Shown here: positions 50,946 through 61,314 of the stretch, piece by piece
How the letters are laid out: each line of letters opens with the position of its first letter
How positions within the stretch are numbered: position 1 is the first letter of the stretch
NCBI GenBank assembly: GCA_025266875.1
Contig: JALLLT010000013.1
Coordinates: 620,001-684,000, forward strand
DNA length: 64,000 bases
From: Fennellomyces sp. T-0311
Lineage: Eukaryota > Mucoromycota > Mucoromycetes > Mucorales > Lichtheimiaceae
Direction: 5' to 3'
The notes under the pieces: generated by a model
The model's database searches: none
What the model saw: only the letters and a program-made list of their open reading frames with translations
What the model was told of the DNA's origin: nothing
Position numbers and translations under genes: made by a program

Positions 50946-53611
50946 TCTTCAAGACGTGCTTTGAACACAAAAGATTACATAAGACGTGTGTTTTACTGCT
51001 TGTCCATCCCCATTTTTGTTCTTGTCGTTCGATTGTACAAAAAAATTAATCTTCTGACCGCCCTGGTACTAGGTTCATTGGATGGGATAATGCGGCTTTT
51101 GTGGCAAAAAGGCCGGACTCATACTATGATTGGATCAAATCATGGCTTCCATCACCACAGCATCGTACGAATAGGGCGCCTTCTCAAATTGCGACCCCAG
51201 GTGTCATCCTGTGGGAATTATTGATATTCTTGATTCGGACCCAGGTTGTACAATACGACTATAGCATAAGCAAAGTCGCACAACTCGTGTCTTTCGGCTT
51301 GATTTCATCTTTTGTGCGAGATAGTTTGGAGTGATAGTCGGAATATATGGCTGGTTAAGCCGATGACAGAATTAGGGCTTTTGTGAAAAGTAGTAATAGG
51401 AACTAATAGTATAAACTTGTTTTATGGTGTGTAAAATTCATTCCGAGGAAGCATGATTCCACGCACAAAAAGGGGAAATATACCAAAATATCTGAACCAG
51501 ATCAAGGCCTCTGTAGAAAGTTGAGACGCTCCGGAAGACGATGTGGGCTGGTTTGTAACGTGGAGAGCACTTATGTGGAGTACAACCCGATACACGAATC
51601 GCCTAATATGGAATTTTGATTTTGCTTTCCTAATCCAAACCACGGTGATCCTCCAAAACAGGCATAAAGTCTGGGAAGATGTGGAATGACCGTTCCAACG
51701 CATAAACAGCTGTGTAAATTGTCTTCGGCTCCCGCTGCTGATGTAAGTGAGATCTTAAGCACCGTATCTTACATAAATATCGCCACTCATCATCATCTGG
51801 ATGGCCCCCCTCCATTTTTTAACCCAGCCCAGAAGCCCAAAATATTTATCATGTGATCAGCCCAATGGCAATGCAAAGCCTGGTGCGTGCATGCATACAT
51901 TCACATTTTATCACACGTTATATATGTATATATATATAGTTGAATTCGACCGCATAGACCATGATTTGGTTGGCGTCATTAAACATCATTCTTAAACTAT
52001 ACAGATCATCAGCAAGTGCAAAATACTGTTTCAAATAACTGGCTGACTCGGTTAATTAGATTTACTAAAAATTAATTCAGAGTCGCTGCTCCCCTTACAC
52101 AAGGGTAAAGAGGAGGGGATCAAGGGGCCACTGTTGCTCAGCAGTCAGCATCATCAATCGCATGAGAGGTGTAGATAAGTCCGACACTCCAAGCGGTCGT
52201 TAGATTAGCCCCGCAGCTTATGCCACTGGTTGTGTTCACGATATGGTGGTGGTTGATGCAGGCTCGCCAAAAAAAAATATATGTTGAGATGCGCTGTCAG
52301 AGTAAATAATATTAGGGTTTCAAACTATTATTTTAATTATGTAATACCATGCATCGCGTAGTTGCTTAATATTCGCTTTAAATGTCTTGTAGCAGTGGAA
52401 TGAGTCGATCGTTAGACAGCAGTAAAAAACCGCTGTACTTGATACCTGCCCATGTCAAGGGAGATTGTTCTTTTGTACATCAAATTCGAACTTGACTTTC
52501 TATATAGTACCCTAGGAAATGTCGAGAGTGATGTTATCCCCATGCTGCGAACGTATTAAGCCTGGATCCGATAGCTTTGTTTGCCATGTGCTCGATTAGT
52601 GTGTGTACTGATGATCCTACCTTGTTGGGATATAATAAATTATACACCCATCCTATGTTCGATAGCATTGCTTTTCTAATGTGTGAGCAGGATTATGATT
52701 GACTCGACTTCTGGGGAACATTTTGCATTGTCTTTAGCAGCGCCATCAGTTTCGCTCTTTACAGCGGCTGTGCCTATCAGCTCCAACCGTATCCAAACAC
52801 TAAAAGAAAGGAAATAAGAATTGATGTCATCCTGGCTTAAATTGTGTTCTTGTTACCCTTTTAACCCAGGCCGTCAGGTCAATACTGCCCGAAATGGATC
52901 TGCACTACCATAGGCAGCTTTTCCCGATTTGGCGACGTTCTTTAGACAAATGTTCAAATTGAACGAGACAGCCACTGAATCGCCCGGGAAAACTTATGTT
53001 ATACCCATGGGAGCTTTATAAATCAAAGAGATTCGCTAGATTCAAATTTAAATCTTTGAACCAGAAAGAAGAATGGATTGGTTGCAAAAAGTAGGGCCAT
53101 CGATCGAGCGGGTGTATATTAAAATGACAAATTAGCAGCAGATTGCATTGCGATCCACAAAAACCAAGGCAGAGGAAATGAGTACGCGCTATAGTCCGGA
53201 GACCGATTCCGAGAGAGTACGATACGATTCAGTAAATCAAAAGAAGACTGGGCGTAACACAAGCCAGAAAAATACGGAGTGGAGGCGTGTGGAGGTTTCG
53301 TCACTCATCGATTTAAGATTCAAACACGCTGTGTGCCCTGTAAGTAGGCAACAATTCCCAATACACTGTCCGAATATGCCTGGGGGTTGCTGCATCTGGG
53401 CTTTGGGCTTAGCATTGCGCAGGCCAAGAAAGCAGCAACGCTTTCATTTGTGAGCTCTGCGGCACCGCACAAAGGCTCAACAATTATTTTTGATACAGTG
53501 GGTAACCAAAGTGCCCCGGACGAGGAAAAGTTATTTTTTCGGCATTAGGCTCTGCAGCGTACACCGACGTCATTTTACTATGGGTTAAGTTTCATTTTCA
53601 TCGAAAGCAGC
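50946..53611. other. Intergenic, no supported gene
   Basis: Short frames on both strands without a domain, and a TA-rich patch near 51920-51940. Nothing further seen. Confidence 0.45.
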
Positions 53612-53619
53612 TATTTAAA
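53612..53619 (+). promoter_or_regulatory. TATA box of the 182-residue gene
   Basis: TATTTAAA about 55-60 nt upstream of the ATG at 53674, followed by a pyrimidine-rich leader. Confidence 0.5.
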
Positions 53620-53673
53620 TCCCTCTTTCCATTTATCCCCTTTTTTTCGATTTCTCACTTTCAATCCATCATC

Positions 53674-54222
53674 ATGTCTACCACTGCAACCATCCCTGCC
53701 GAACAAGAAGTCTCTACCACCCGAGGATACAAGTCCTTTTTGAAGCCAGGAAAGTTCTGGCAGAGAAGCACCAATAAGGTTTCCAACGAGGATGAAAAGC
53801 AGCAGGGGGAGGATAATACCACCAACCACAACGACAACAAAAAGACGCTTATTTCTATGCCAACCGCATTCAAACCAAAATCAATGGACATGCATCAATC
53901 ATCTGCTTTACGAGAAACTGCCAAAGCAGAAATCTACAAGCTGTCGACAATCAATGACTCTGGAGTTTATCTGCCGCCCTCACCAGCTCAAAACGGCAAA
54001 CGAGACCACTGGATTGAATTGGATGAAGAGGCTCTTGCATTCCGTTTGCCAAGTCCAGAATGCCTCACAACCTATGGCAGCAAGAACAAGGAGCGCCCTA
54101 CTTTTTACACACCATCCGCTGTCGTGATGCCACGCTCATCTTCGGTCGATACCACTGAAGACGATGTTCCTTCCCTCATGACTGATTTATCCTCAGCGCA
54201 GTCGTCATCCAACGTTTTTTAA
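53674..54222 (+). CDS. Hypothetical protein, 182 residues
   Basis: A single-exon gene with a TATA box, a CT-rich leader (about 53620-53660) and a good start context (CATCATG). The protein is hydrophilic and low in hydrophobic stretches. It carries GYKSFLKPGKFWQRS near residue 18, an Asn/Lys-rich linker and a C-terminal Ser/Asp-rich tail ending SSNVF. HWIELDEEALAFRLPSPE (near 110-127) is the most structured part. I recognise no family, and it is probably lineage-specific. No signal peptide or membrane segment. Confidence 0.65.
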   Translation: MSTTATIPAEQEVSTTRGYKSFLKPGKFWQRSTNKVSNEDEKQQGEDNTTNHNDNKKTLISMPTAFKPKSMDMHQSSALRETAKAEIYKLSTINDSGVYLPPSPAQNGKRDHWIELDEEALAFRLPSPECLTTYGSKNKERPTFYTPSAVVMPRSSSVDTTEDDVPSLMTDLSSAQSSSNVF

Positions 54223-54633
54223 ATTATTCCTTCCATTTTCTGCATTTTGCCAATCACCCCGCCCAACCATACACATATACACATACTCATTCCCCTACCC
54301 CAGTTAAACATATACGTTTTTACTTGACTTGTTTATTTTGACTTTATTTTGTAAAGTGTAGTTTGTTCTTTTTAGTTCTGGCCGTTTCTAATAATATCTT
54401 TTTTGGCGGATTTTTCAGTTTACCCGAATTACTCCAATTGACGACAGTGGGTGTTCTTGGCGACCAGCTGATATCAGGGGTGGCTGTGAAACGCGGGGCA
54501 GCAGTGAAATAATATAGTGACCTCATTATGATGCGACAGCGGTAAATGAAAAAACCCTATACATATATACACCCCTCCACAACCTCAAAGGTGACAATTG
54601 CTTCCTTCAGATTCAATTTTTATAAAGAACAAT

Positions 54634-55257
54634 ATGGATAGGGATACTACCGACAAAGGCAAGTTGTACTATTCTATAAGCGGTATAGTCTGGGATCTAA
54701 AGTAATTCAATATTAGAGCTTCAAGAGGAATTCGATGTACGTCACTGGAATCTCATGCACTCTGTGCACGGAGCAGTGATGTCCGTAGACAATGTAAGCA
54801 GTATTGATCATATAGCGCGTAGTTGTACTCATTTGGATTATAGGCGATTCACGATACTTTCAATGACGGACACCATCATCATATGCATTCTCAGGAACAT
54901 GATCAAGAGTCGATATTCGATGGTGGCGATCCCGTCAGCCGCACTGTTGATCGTACCGTTGACCGAGCAACTCGAACTGCTGACAAGGCAACACGTTTTA
55001 ATGTTAATACGGGTACTAGTGCCACCAGTATGAACAGTGGCGCTAGCGCCAGCAATGACATAAAAACCCAGCATCGGCGTCACAGTATTGGATACAAAGT
55101 AAACAAAAGTGCTATGGATGCGACTCGACGAGACATCGACTGCTTGCGCGATGCAGATTCTCTGAGATTTGAACCCGTTGGAGCCAAGATTGAGGACACT
55201 ATTGGCAGTACGGCATTGACTGACGATAGCATTGAATTTTCGCGTTTCCATGGTTAA
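54634..55257 (+). CDS. Hypothetical protein, 171 residues
   Basis: Three exons, 54634-54658, 54717-54793 and 54844-55257. The second intron is GT-AG. The first needs a GC-AG donor (AAAGGCAAGT), which is a known minor class; this join gives MDRDTTDKELQEEFDVRHW and keeps phase. The protein has a His-rich patch near 40 (GHHHHMH) and a Thr/Arg/Asp repeat TVDRTVDRATRTADKATR near 62. The rest is polar and unrecognised. A poly(A) signal follows at 55312. If the GC-AG join is wrong, the first exon changes but the long third exon stands. Confidence 0.55.
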
Positions 55258-55311
55258 CCGTTACGAGCTATTTGTATATATGGTTAGCACACTGTGCCCT
55301 ATTATGATGTA

Positions 55312-55317
55312 AATAAA
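55312..55317 (+). terminator. Poly(A) signal AATAAA
   Basis: A canonical hexamer 55 nt after the stop codon of the 171-residue gene. Confidence 0.5.
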
Positions 55318-56192
55318 CTTTTTCGTCAATTCATCGGAACTCTACTTGTCTACATCAAAAAAATACAATCATACACTCGTCAACAGTTGCGCAATGAATA
55401 CAGCCTTCCAGAACAATGCAGATTCGTTAATTGGATCACTTTGTACGACCATGTGAACGAATTCGGCATATGACAACAAATACTTCATTTCTGTATTGTG
55501 TTGTTTGCACAAACAATTGAACGTTAAATGTAATGGTTGGGGATCATAACCCTGGGAAATAGTGGAGCTTCTTGGGGACCCACGAAAAGTACGTGTGCAT
55601 TAAGCCATCAAACACCGCAGACTGACACCCTCAGAATACTTTACAATCATTTATGCACTGTCGTTGTAAGCGTTGACCTTGGAAGAAAGATGTAACAGTT
55701 CAAATCGTCATTGTATATCAGACAACGATTTGACCACATATACTCACGTGTAATCGTAAAATAACACCTTAGTCCCATAGATACACTGCCAACCAGCTCA
55801 TTTATTGCAAGTTCCTCAAGAGGTAGCATCGAGGTTAATCTCCAAAGGGGCTAATGCAACTATGGTTTGATGATAGCCAATGTGTACAAATGTTTGATGC
55901 CGACTATTACGCCAAAAATAACTTTTTCTTTTCGAGCGGTAAAATACCCACGGACGCCATTCCGTACCAATACAGAACGGAAGATGCTGATACGTATCCA
56001 ATGGCCAAAGCTGACTCCCCAAATCCTTCCTAGTGGATACCTTAGCATGAGCGTATAGTTGCTCAACCAATCAAAATGACATACAAATCAAAAGGACTTT
56101 ATTAGACAACTACTTTTTTTTACAAACAAGGTGCGAAGATCCTATTTTTTTGGGGAAAAAGATTAAACAATCTCAACAACAGCCAAACTAGA
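55318..56192. other. Intergenic, no supported gene
   Basis: Short frames on the minus strand near 55816-56070 overlap each other and show no domain; nothing else is seen. Confidence 0.45.
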
Positions 56193-56825
56193 CTACTGCC
56201 CGGTGATGCGTAACCAAGTCTTTTGACACCAATGGCATACTTTTTCTGGAAATATTTTGCGCTTTGGCTTCTTTTCAGGAACATTTTGGGTCTCGCTAGG
56301 CTTGCGAGAAGATCGCTGTACGCTGGTTCGAGATTGGCTTTCGGTCTTGTGCCACCAGACAGAAGGTGATGATGGTCGTCTCCGGCATGATTTCAGGGAT
56401 GGCGGAACAGACGAACGGAGACTCACGGTTTCAAAATGTGGAGGAGGAGGAGATTCAGCGGTGGGTAGGAAAATTGCATCGTTATGGTAGGGAAATGGCA
56501 TGGTTTTTGCCAAAATAGCAACATTGTTTGACGACGACATTCTCCTGCTGCGAGTGGTACTTGGACTGCTGCTGCTTGGATCACTGCTGCTCAAAGAGCT
56601 TAGGCTATTATGATCTGGTGATGGTGCGGGAGTAGGAAACCGTCGACTTCTTCTCAGCCGTCTTTTGTTCTCCTGCTCCAAGGAAGTTCGAAACATTTCC
56701 ATGAGATCGGCCTTTCCGTTGCCAGCCGGGTACACGTTGGAGTGGCGCATAAGGTTCTCTTCAGTTAATAGCGAAGCCTCTCCCAAGAGATAACTCGGAG
56801 TATAGACTTCTGTGATGGTATTCAT
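56193..56825 (-). CDS. Hypothetical protein, 210 residues
   Basis: A single-exon protein with a TATA box about 50 nt upstream. The N-terminus (TEVYTPSYLLGEASLLTEEN) looks folded. Residues about 50-180 are Ser/Pro/Arg-rich and disordered, and the C-terminus has a basic patch (KKPKRK) followed by a CxxC (CHWCQKTW). It could be a nuclear regulator, but no known domain is seen. Confidence 0.6.
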   Translation of the reverse strand: MNTITEVYTPSYLLGEASLLTEENLMRHSNVYPAGNGKADLMEMFRTSLEQENKRRLRRSRRFPTPAPSPDHNSLSSLSSSDPSSSSPSTTRSRRMSSSNNVAILAKTMPFPYHNDAIFLPTAESPPPPHFETVSLRSSVPPSLKSCRRRPSSPSVWWHKTESQSRTSVQRSSRKPSETQNVPEKKPKRKIFPEKVCHWCQKTWLRITGQ

Positions 56826-56873
56826 TTTGATGGAAAGACAGTGGATAACAAAAGAGACTGTTCGATCGGAAGA

Positions 56874-56882
56874 TATTTATAT
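56874..56882 (-). promoter_or_regulatory. TATA box of the 210-residue gene
   Basis: TATAAATA on the minus strand, about 50 nt upstream of the start codon. Confidence 0.5.
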
Positions 56883-56989
56883 TATCCGTCGTAAGTGACA
56901 ACAGTAACAGGGTCGGGAAACCCGCACTGTCGTCAGTCAACCGTATATTCTACTCGTGCAGATCTATTTACCCCATCATTCTATACAAC

Positions 56990-59602
56990 TTATGCCGAAA
57001 CCTTCTTGTCCTGCTCAATCGCCTTATTTACACTAATCTCCAACAGCGAATTCAAGCGGGAGATCATCGAGCGTGGGTCATCCAGGACACCAGCCGCACA
57101 TAACGCGTTGTCATAGACCTATGAAGTGAGTGGCATTTAGAGTCATCTGACATAGCTAAAATATAGTCTTCAAAAGGTTTACCTGTTCAGCAATCAACTT
57201 GGCGAAAGCAGGATCTTGGTTCCGCATTTGGAACAAACCTCGCATAACTCCGTGATCTGGATTGATTTCGAGACGTGTCGGCATTGGAGGAAGCTCATCC
57301 ATTCTGGCAGAGCCTTCCATCATCTGCATCATTTTTCTCATTGCCGGGCTTTCGTGTTCCAGCACTACCATCAAGTTAGCAAGCATTACTTTCTCATACG
57401 CGTATATAGCACACTTACCGATTGCTGGGAATTTATCCAGCCGTCGCGACACATCAACTTGCTTAACGACATCGGGACCTAAGGTTTCCTCAACCCACTT
57501 GGCAAGTTCCTTTGCCTCCGTTTCGGACAGTGCTGAAGCACCATCTTTGCTTGGTTCCTGCTGCAAAAGAGGATCCGTGGCAGCCTCAGGAGAATCCGCT
57601 GATACAAGATCAATGCCCTGGAACTCGCGCAAATGGTTGACAACAAACTCATCCACAGTCTCATAGAGATAAAGCAACTCGACACCCTTCTTCTTGAACA
57701 TTTCAGTATAAGGACTTTCTTCAGCATAGCGACGCTTGGGTGTGAGCAGATAATAGATACGCTTCTGATCTTCCTTTTTGCGGTCGGTATAGTCTTGCAA
57801 GCTGATCATTTCTCCGCTCTTGGTTGCGGAACTCTCGAAGCGCAACAATTTGGCAATATCCTTCTTATACATGGCATCCGTGCAGACACCTTCCTTGATG
57901 AACTGTCCAAAATCGAGGAAGAATTCGTTGTATTTGGCAGGATCACGCTTGGATTCACCCTCAAGCCATCGCAGAGCACGCTTGGTCATGACGATACGCA
58001 AACGCGAAAGGATGTTGTCCTGGAGCAACTCACGCGAAACGTTCAATGGAATTTCTTCAGAATCAACAACACCCTTCACGAAACGCAACCAGTCGGGAAG
58101 AAGTCCCTTGGATTTGGGTTGAATCAAAACTTTGCGAGAGTACAGAGACACACCAGGTTCAGTGCGTTCGCCAAGTGATTCCATATGCTTCTCGGGAACG
58201 TAAAGAACTGACGAGATCGAGATAGGTGCGTCCGTTTTGAAATGAAGAGTGTACTGCGGATCGTCCCATGCATTGGCAATGAATCGGTAGAACTCTCTGT
58301 GTTGATCTTCCGTGACACTGCTCTTCTCCTTCGTCCACAATGGCTCGACAGTGTTTACTTCCTGGTCGTTAAGGAAAATGGGGAACCCAACAAAGCTACG
58401 GTTCATATTGATTAGTGGCAGAACAATTATCTTACATCGTGCATTACTTTGAGTATTTCTTGATGATGGCATCCACCTCGAGGTAAGAACCGAACGACTT
58501 GCAGTCATCGCGAAGCTCGATAACGATCTTGGTACCCACAGCAACGTTATCAGCCTCTGCAACGGTGTACGAGCCATGACCATCCGTAGACCAGCAGTAG
58601 CCCTTGGATCCGGGCTTTGCAGAACGAGTGTACACAGAGATCTTCTCGCCTACCATGAACTATGCAAACCACTTAGCAACGACAATAGCCTCCCATGCTC
58701 TCCCATGCTCTACCGTAGAATAGAAACCAACGCCAAATTGGCCAATGATGTTGTCCTTGGCGCCAGCTGAGCCGTCCTTCTCGATCTTTTCCAAAAAGCT
58801 CTTGGATCCAGAGCGAGCAATTGTGCCCAAATTCTCGTTCACTTCTTCCAGTGTCATACCAATACCATAATCCTAAAGTAGCACTCAGTATATAGGCCAG
58901 TACACCAGACTATATCGGCGTACCTGGATGATGAACTGCTTCTTGTCCTTGTCCACCGAAATGCGGATCTCCAACGGCTTACCGCTTTCCAGCGACGAAT
59001 CATGCATCTGGGAATGGCGAAGCTTTTCCAGGGCATCAGCAGCGTTGGAAATAAGTTCTCTACATAAAGCAATGCAATTAGGCACCAGCCCCTGTCAAAT
59101 CCATTGTGTCCATGCACTACCGAACAAAGATCTATTCGGGAAACTATTAGTACCGAACGCTCCTCACTAAGACCATCGACACACACCTCTTTTTCCGAAT
59201 ACAACGAGTTTGCTACTATGTTCAAAAGTCGCTTCGTCTCAGTCTTGAACTCATGCACTTCTTCTTTGCCCGTAACAACTTCTTCAACCTATCACTGTGT
59301 CAAACTTTAAAATAGAGCAAGGATAGCAACCACTTACAGGCGTAGCATTCGTCGAATACAAAAGGCGTTGAGCTGAAATCAAAGACGCACATTGAGCATT
59401 CTTCTGGACAATAGGTTCAGACTATTGAAATGTCAAAAAAAAAAATAAAGTTAGATCGATCAAGGTTTATAAGCCAAGGAGTAGAGTATGCGGAAACCGC
59501 GAATACCAAGGTCTTTTTCGTGGTTCGCCATTGGCGTCTCGCATTGGCACGGGCAGCGCCAGCTAGACGAGGTACAGAAGAGTGTGCAAATTGTCTCAGC
59601 AT
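56990..59602 (-). CDS. TRAP1: Mitochondrial Hsp90 chaperone, TRAP1 type
   Basis: Ten exons, 59602-59507, 59421-59338, 59288-59187, 59131-59121, 59059-58924, 58872-58714, 58659-58448, 58395-57419, 57364-57183 and 57118-56990, give 695 residues. Residues 1-60 are rich in Arg, Ala and Ser without acidic residues at first ([20 protein letters not shown]), as in a mitochondrial import signal. The GHKL ATPase domain follows, with [10 protein letters not shown] (catalytic Glu near 99), DYGIGM (near 144) and GQFGVGFYS (near 187). The middle domain has YSNFVGFPI and the C-terminal dimer domain has [13 protein letters not shown]. It lacks the charged linker and MEEVD tail of cytosolic Hsp90, as expected for TRAP1. 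The 11-nt exon 4 restores the conserved EIFVRELISN block that is otherwise missing. Confidence 0.93.
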
Positions 59603-59722
59603 TGCAGACGACGAGAAGGAAGCCTCTGGAAAACACACAAGGTTCCGACTGTTCAGTGGAGTCGGCAGCAATTTCAGCCGCTGACAGCGAATAAGCATCC
59701 AGACAACACAGCGACACACTTT

Positions 59723-59739
59723 CACTTATGGAGTATATT
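59723..59739. repeat. Direct repeat left of the U6 sequence
   Basis: CACTTATGGAGTATATT matches 59811-59827 at 15 of 17 positions. The pair brackets the U6-like sequence like a target-site duplication. Confidence 0.55.
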
Positions 59740-59745
59740 CGACAT

Positions 59746-59813
59746 GAACTTCGGTTCCTCCGCCACACTTTAAAATTGGAATGATACAGAGAAGATTAGC
59801 ATGGCCCCTGCAC
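59746..59813 (+). ncRNA. U6 snRNA-like sequence, truncated at the 3' end
   Basis: It contains the U6 5' hairpin (GAAC-TTCG-GTTC), then AAATTGGAATGATACAG, the ACAGAGA box, and AGATTAGCATGGCCCCTGC. These are the catalytic core, intact to the start of the internal stem-loop. The downstream part expected in U6 (AAGGATGACAC and the 3' T-run) is missing and unrelated sequence follows. Direct repeats flank it, so it looks like an inserted partial copy rather than the functional gene. A real U6 gene should sit elsewhere in the genome. A U6 gene interrupted by an intron is less likely, since no GT donor follows. Confidence 0.75.
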
Positions 59814-59827
59814 ATATGGAATATATT
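59811..59827. repeat. Direct repeat right of the U6 sequence
   Basis: CACATATGGAATATATT, the partner of 59723-59739. Its first three bases overlap the last bases that can be assigned to U6. Confidence 0.55.
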
Positions 59828-59866
59828 AAATAGGCATCTAAATAGCAAGTAGTATGTTCCTACGGA

Positions 59867-60533
59867 CTAGCAGCTAGCTTTATGATAAAGATCGATCAAG
59901 CGTTTAAGCCCCAGCAACCATCCACCGTGTTTGTCATACTCGGTAGTCATAAGCTTGGTATGGATTTCCTTTGCCGTGTCCCAGTCTTTCTCCTCCAAAG
60001 CTATGCATGCATGGATTCAATGTCTCATTGCGCTCGGAACACGACTGACATACCTTTGCTCAAGTCAGCCAGCGACCTGACTACGTGCCGGGGAACCTCA
60101 TCGCTCTCCAGCTCTTTCAGCATTCCCTTGATTCGTTGTGCCGTGTCTGTATACACTCTTTTATTAGGCCCTGACTATAGGACAGAATGAGCTTCGAGCA
60201 GTCAAGAACTGGGGGTTGCTTGGATACATACCTTGAACACGGGCTCGCAGTGTTCTAAAATGGCTGCCATAGCAACAGCTATCGTGTTGCGCGAGTCGCT
60301 GTCATCTACTTGCTCGCCATTCGCCTTCTTGAAAATCTTTGGAGATGGGCTCGATGAGCAAAACTGATATTCGATAATGATGGCAAATACTCTACCGTAT
60401 GTGGCGGATCGTTCTATAGGTTGTGTTGAGATGAGAGGTGGGACACGAGGAATGTGATTCAGTTAGGTACCCAATGGTTTTCAATAATAGCGTTTCTGAA
60501 ATCGACGGAAGGTGGGGTAGCTGATGTGGGCAT
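59867..60533 (-). CDS. SRA1-domain protein
   Basis: Five exons, 60533-60471, 60413-60396, 60363-60232, 60174-60054 and 60000-59867, give 155 residues. The N-terminus has ENHWNDPPH, the WNDPP motif shared by SRA1 (steroid receptor RNA activator protein). The C-terminal helical bundle (DTAQRIKGMLKELESDEVPRH, then EIHTKLMTTEYDKHGGWLLGLKRLI) matches the SRA1/Sec31 C-terminal domain. In animals SRA1 is a nuclear co-regulator, while in fungi the same fold closes Sec31; this is a stand-alone copy of unknown role. The second intron in this model is only 32 nt, which is unusually short but needed to keep the frame between NDPP and the rest. That junction is the weakest point. Confidence 0.75.
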
Positions 60534-60717
60534 GATTTTGGTTAAAGAGGTTGGGGTCTGTAATAGCTTGTCGGAAAATAAGTGTTTTCATCGCCATGTA
60601 CCCCTCCTTACAACATCTCCTTGTCCGAAAAGTGAAAATCAAAGCGCATTTATTTAAGATGTATGTACAAGGAAGAGCTGGAGCAGCAAAGCACCAATGC
60701 ATGAGAGGGACAATGCA

Positions 60718-61269
60718 TTACGTCTGCACCAATAAACTGCGCAAACCGGCGATGGCCTGTGCATGATTGTCCGTTTGATCCACAATCCCCACCACAAGAA
60801 CGGTGATCTCCCTTTCTCCAACGAGATACACCTTGCGGGGCTTATCGCCGTAAGCCTCCTCGAGTCTCTTGTGCAGTGTGCGGAGGCTTTCGGCTTGGCC
60901 GTATGGATCGTCATCCGTTATCATCGGACCAAAAAACTCGGCAAGCCCTTTCGTTCTGCAAGGCGTCGATGTATCTGCAAAGCCAAGCTCTACCATCTGT
61001 TCGGCTGACGGTAGCTCTTTGGCAGACCAGTCGGCAGTGATCCATTCAAATGGTTCATCGGATTCTGAAACTAGCGAAACACTCTTGGATATTTCGGTGA
61101 TCGCGTGGTACGCCTCCATTAACGCTGGAAATGGTGTGGCAGTGTTCAAGCTTGCGGGTAGAGGCTTTTTCGGCGCAGGTGTAGGTTGCCGGCCCGGGTT
61201 AATAATGTTGCTGTTCAACATAGCCATGTAACTGTCGTCTTCTTTTTCCATTGTCGGTTCGCTTGTCAA
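60718..61269 (-). CDS. NuiA-like (nuclease A inhibitor family) protein
   Basis: A single-exon protein of 183 residues. From about residue 67 it shows the NuiA pattern: SLVSESDEPFEW, an F-rich middle segment (LAEFFGPM), then YGDKPRKVYLVGEREITVLVVGI, matching the VYRLGEVELDVYVIG strand pair of the cyanobacterial inhibitor. The N-terminal 60 residues are Pro-rich and not part of the domain. The family blocks a non-specific nuclease in Anabaena; in fungi its partner is not known, and inhibition here is inference. It is divergent from the carrier gene, 45 bp apart start to start. Confidence 0.7.
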   Translation of the reverse strand: MTSEPTMEKEDDSYMAMLNSNIINPGRQPTPAPKKPLPASLNTATPFPALMEAYHAITEISKSVSLVSESDEPFEWITADWSAKELPSAEQMVELGFADTSTPCRTKGLAEFFGPMITDDDPYGQAESLRTLHKRLEEAYGDKPRKVYLVGEREITVLVVGIVDQTDNHAQAIAGLRSLLVQT

Positions 61270-61314
61270 AAGTGTGAGAAAAAGCGGAGTAAAGGGCTTG
61301 TTGTATCTTCTCGC

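Noticed and set aside
54838..55251. Minus-strand frame of 137 codons opposite the third exon of the 171-residue gene
   Set aside because: The plus-strand gene has splice sites, a start and a poly(A) signal; the antisense frame has none.
59746..59880. U6 gene interrupted by an mRNA-type intron, as in some yeasts
   Set aside because: No GT donor follows CCCCTGC, and the missing 3' U6 part is not found downstream.
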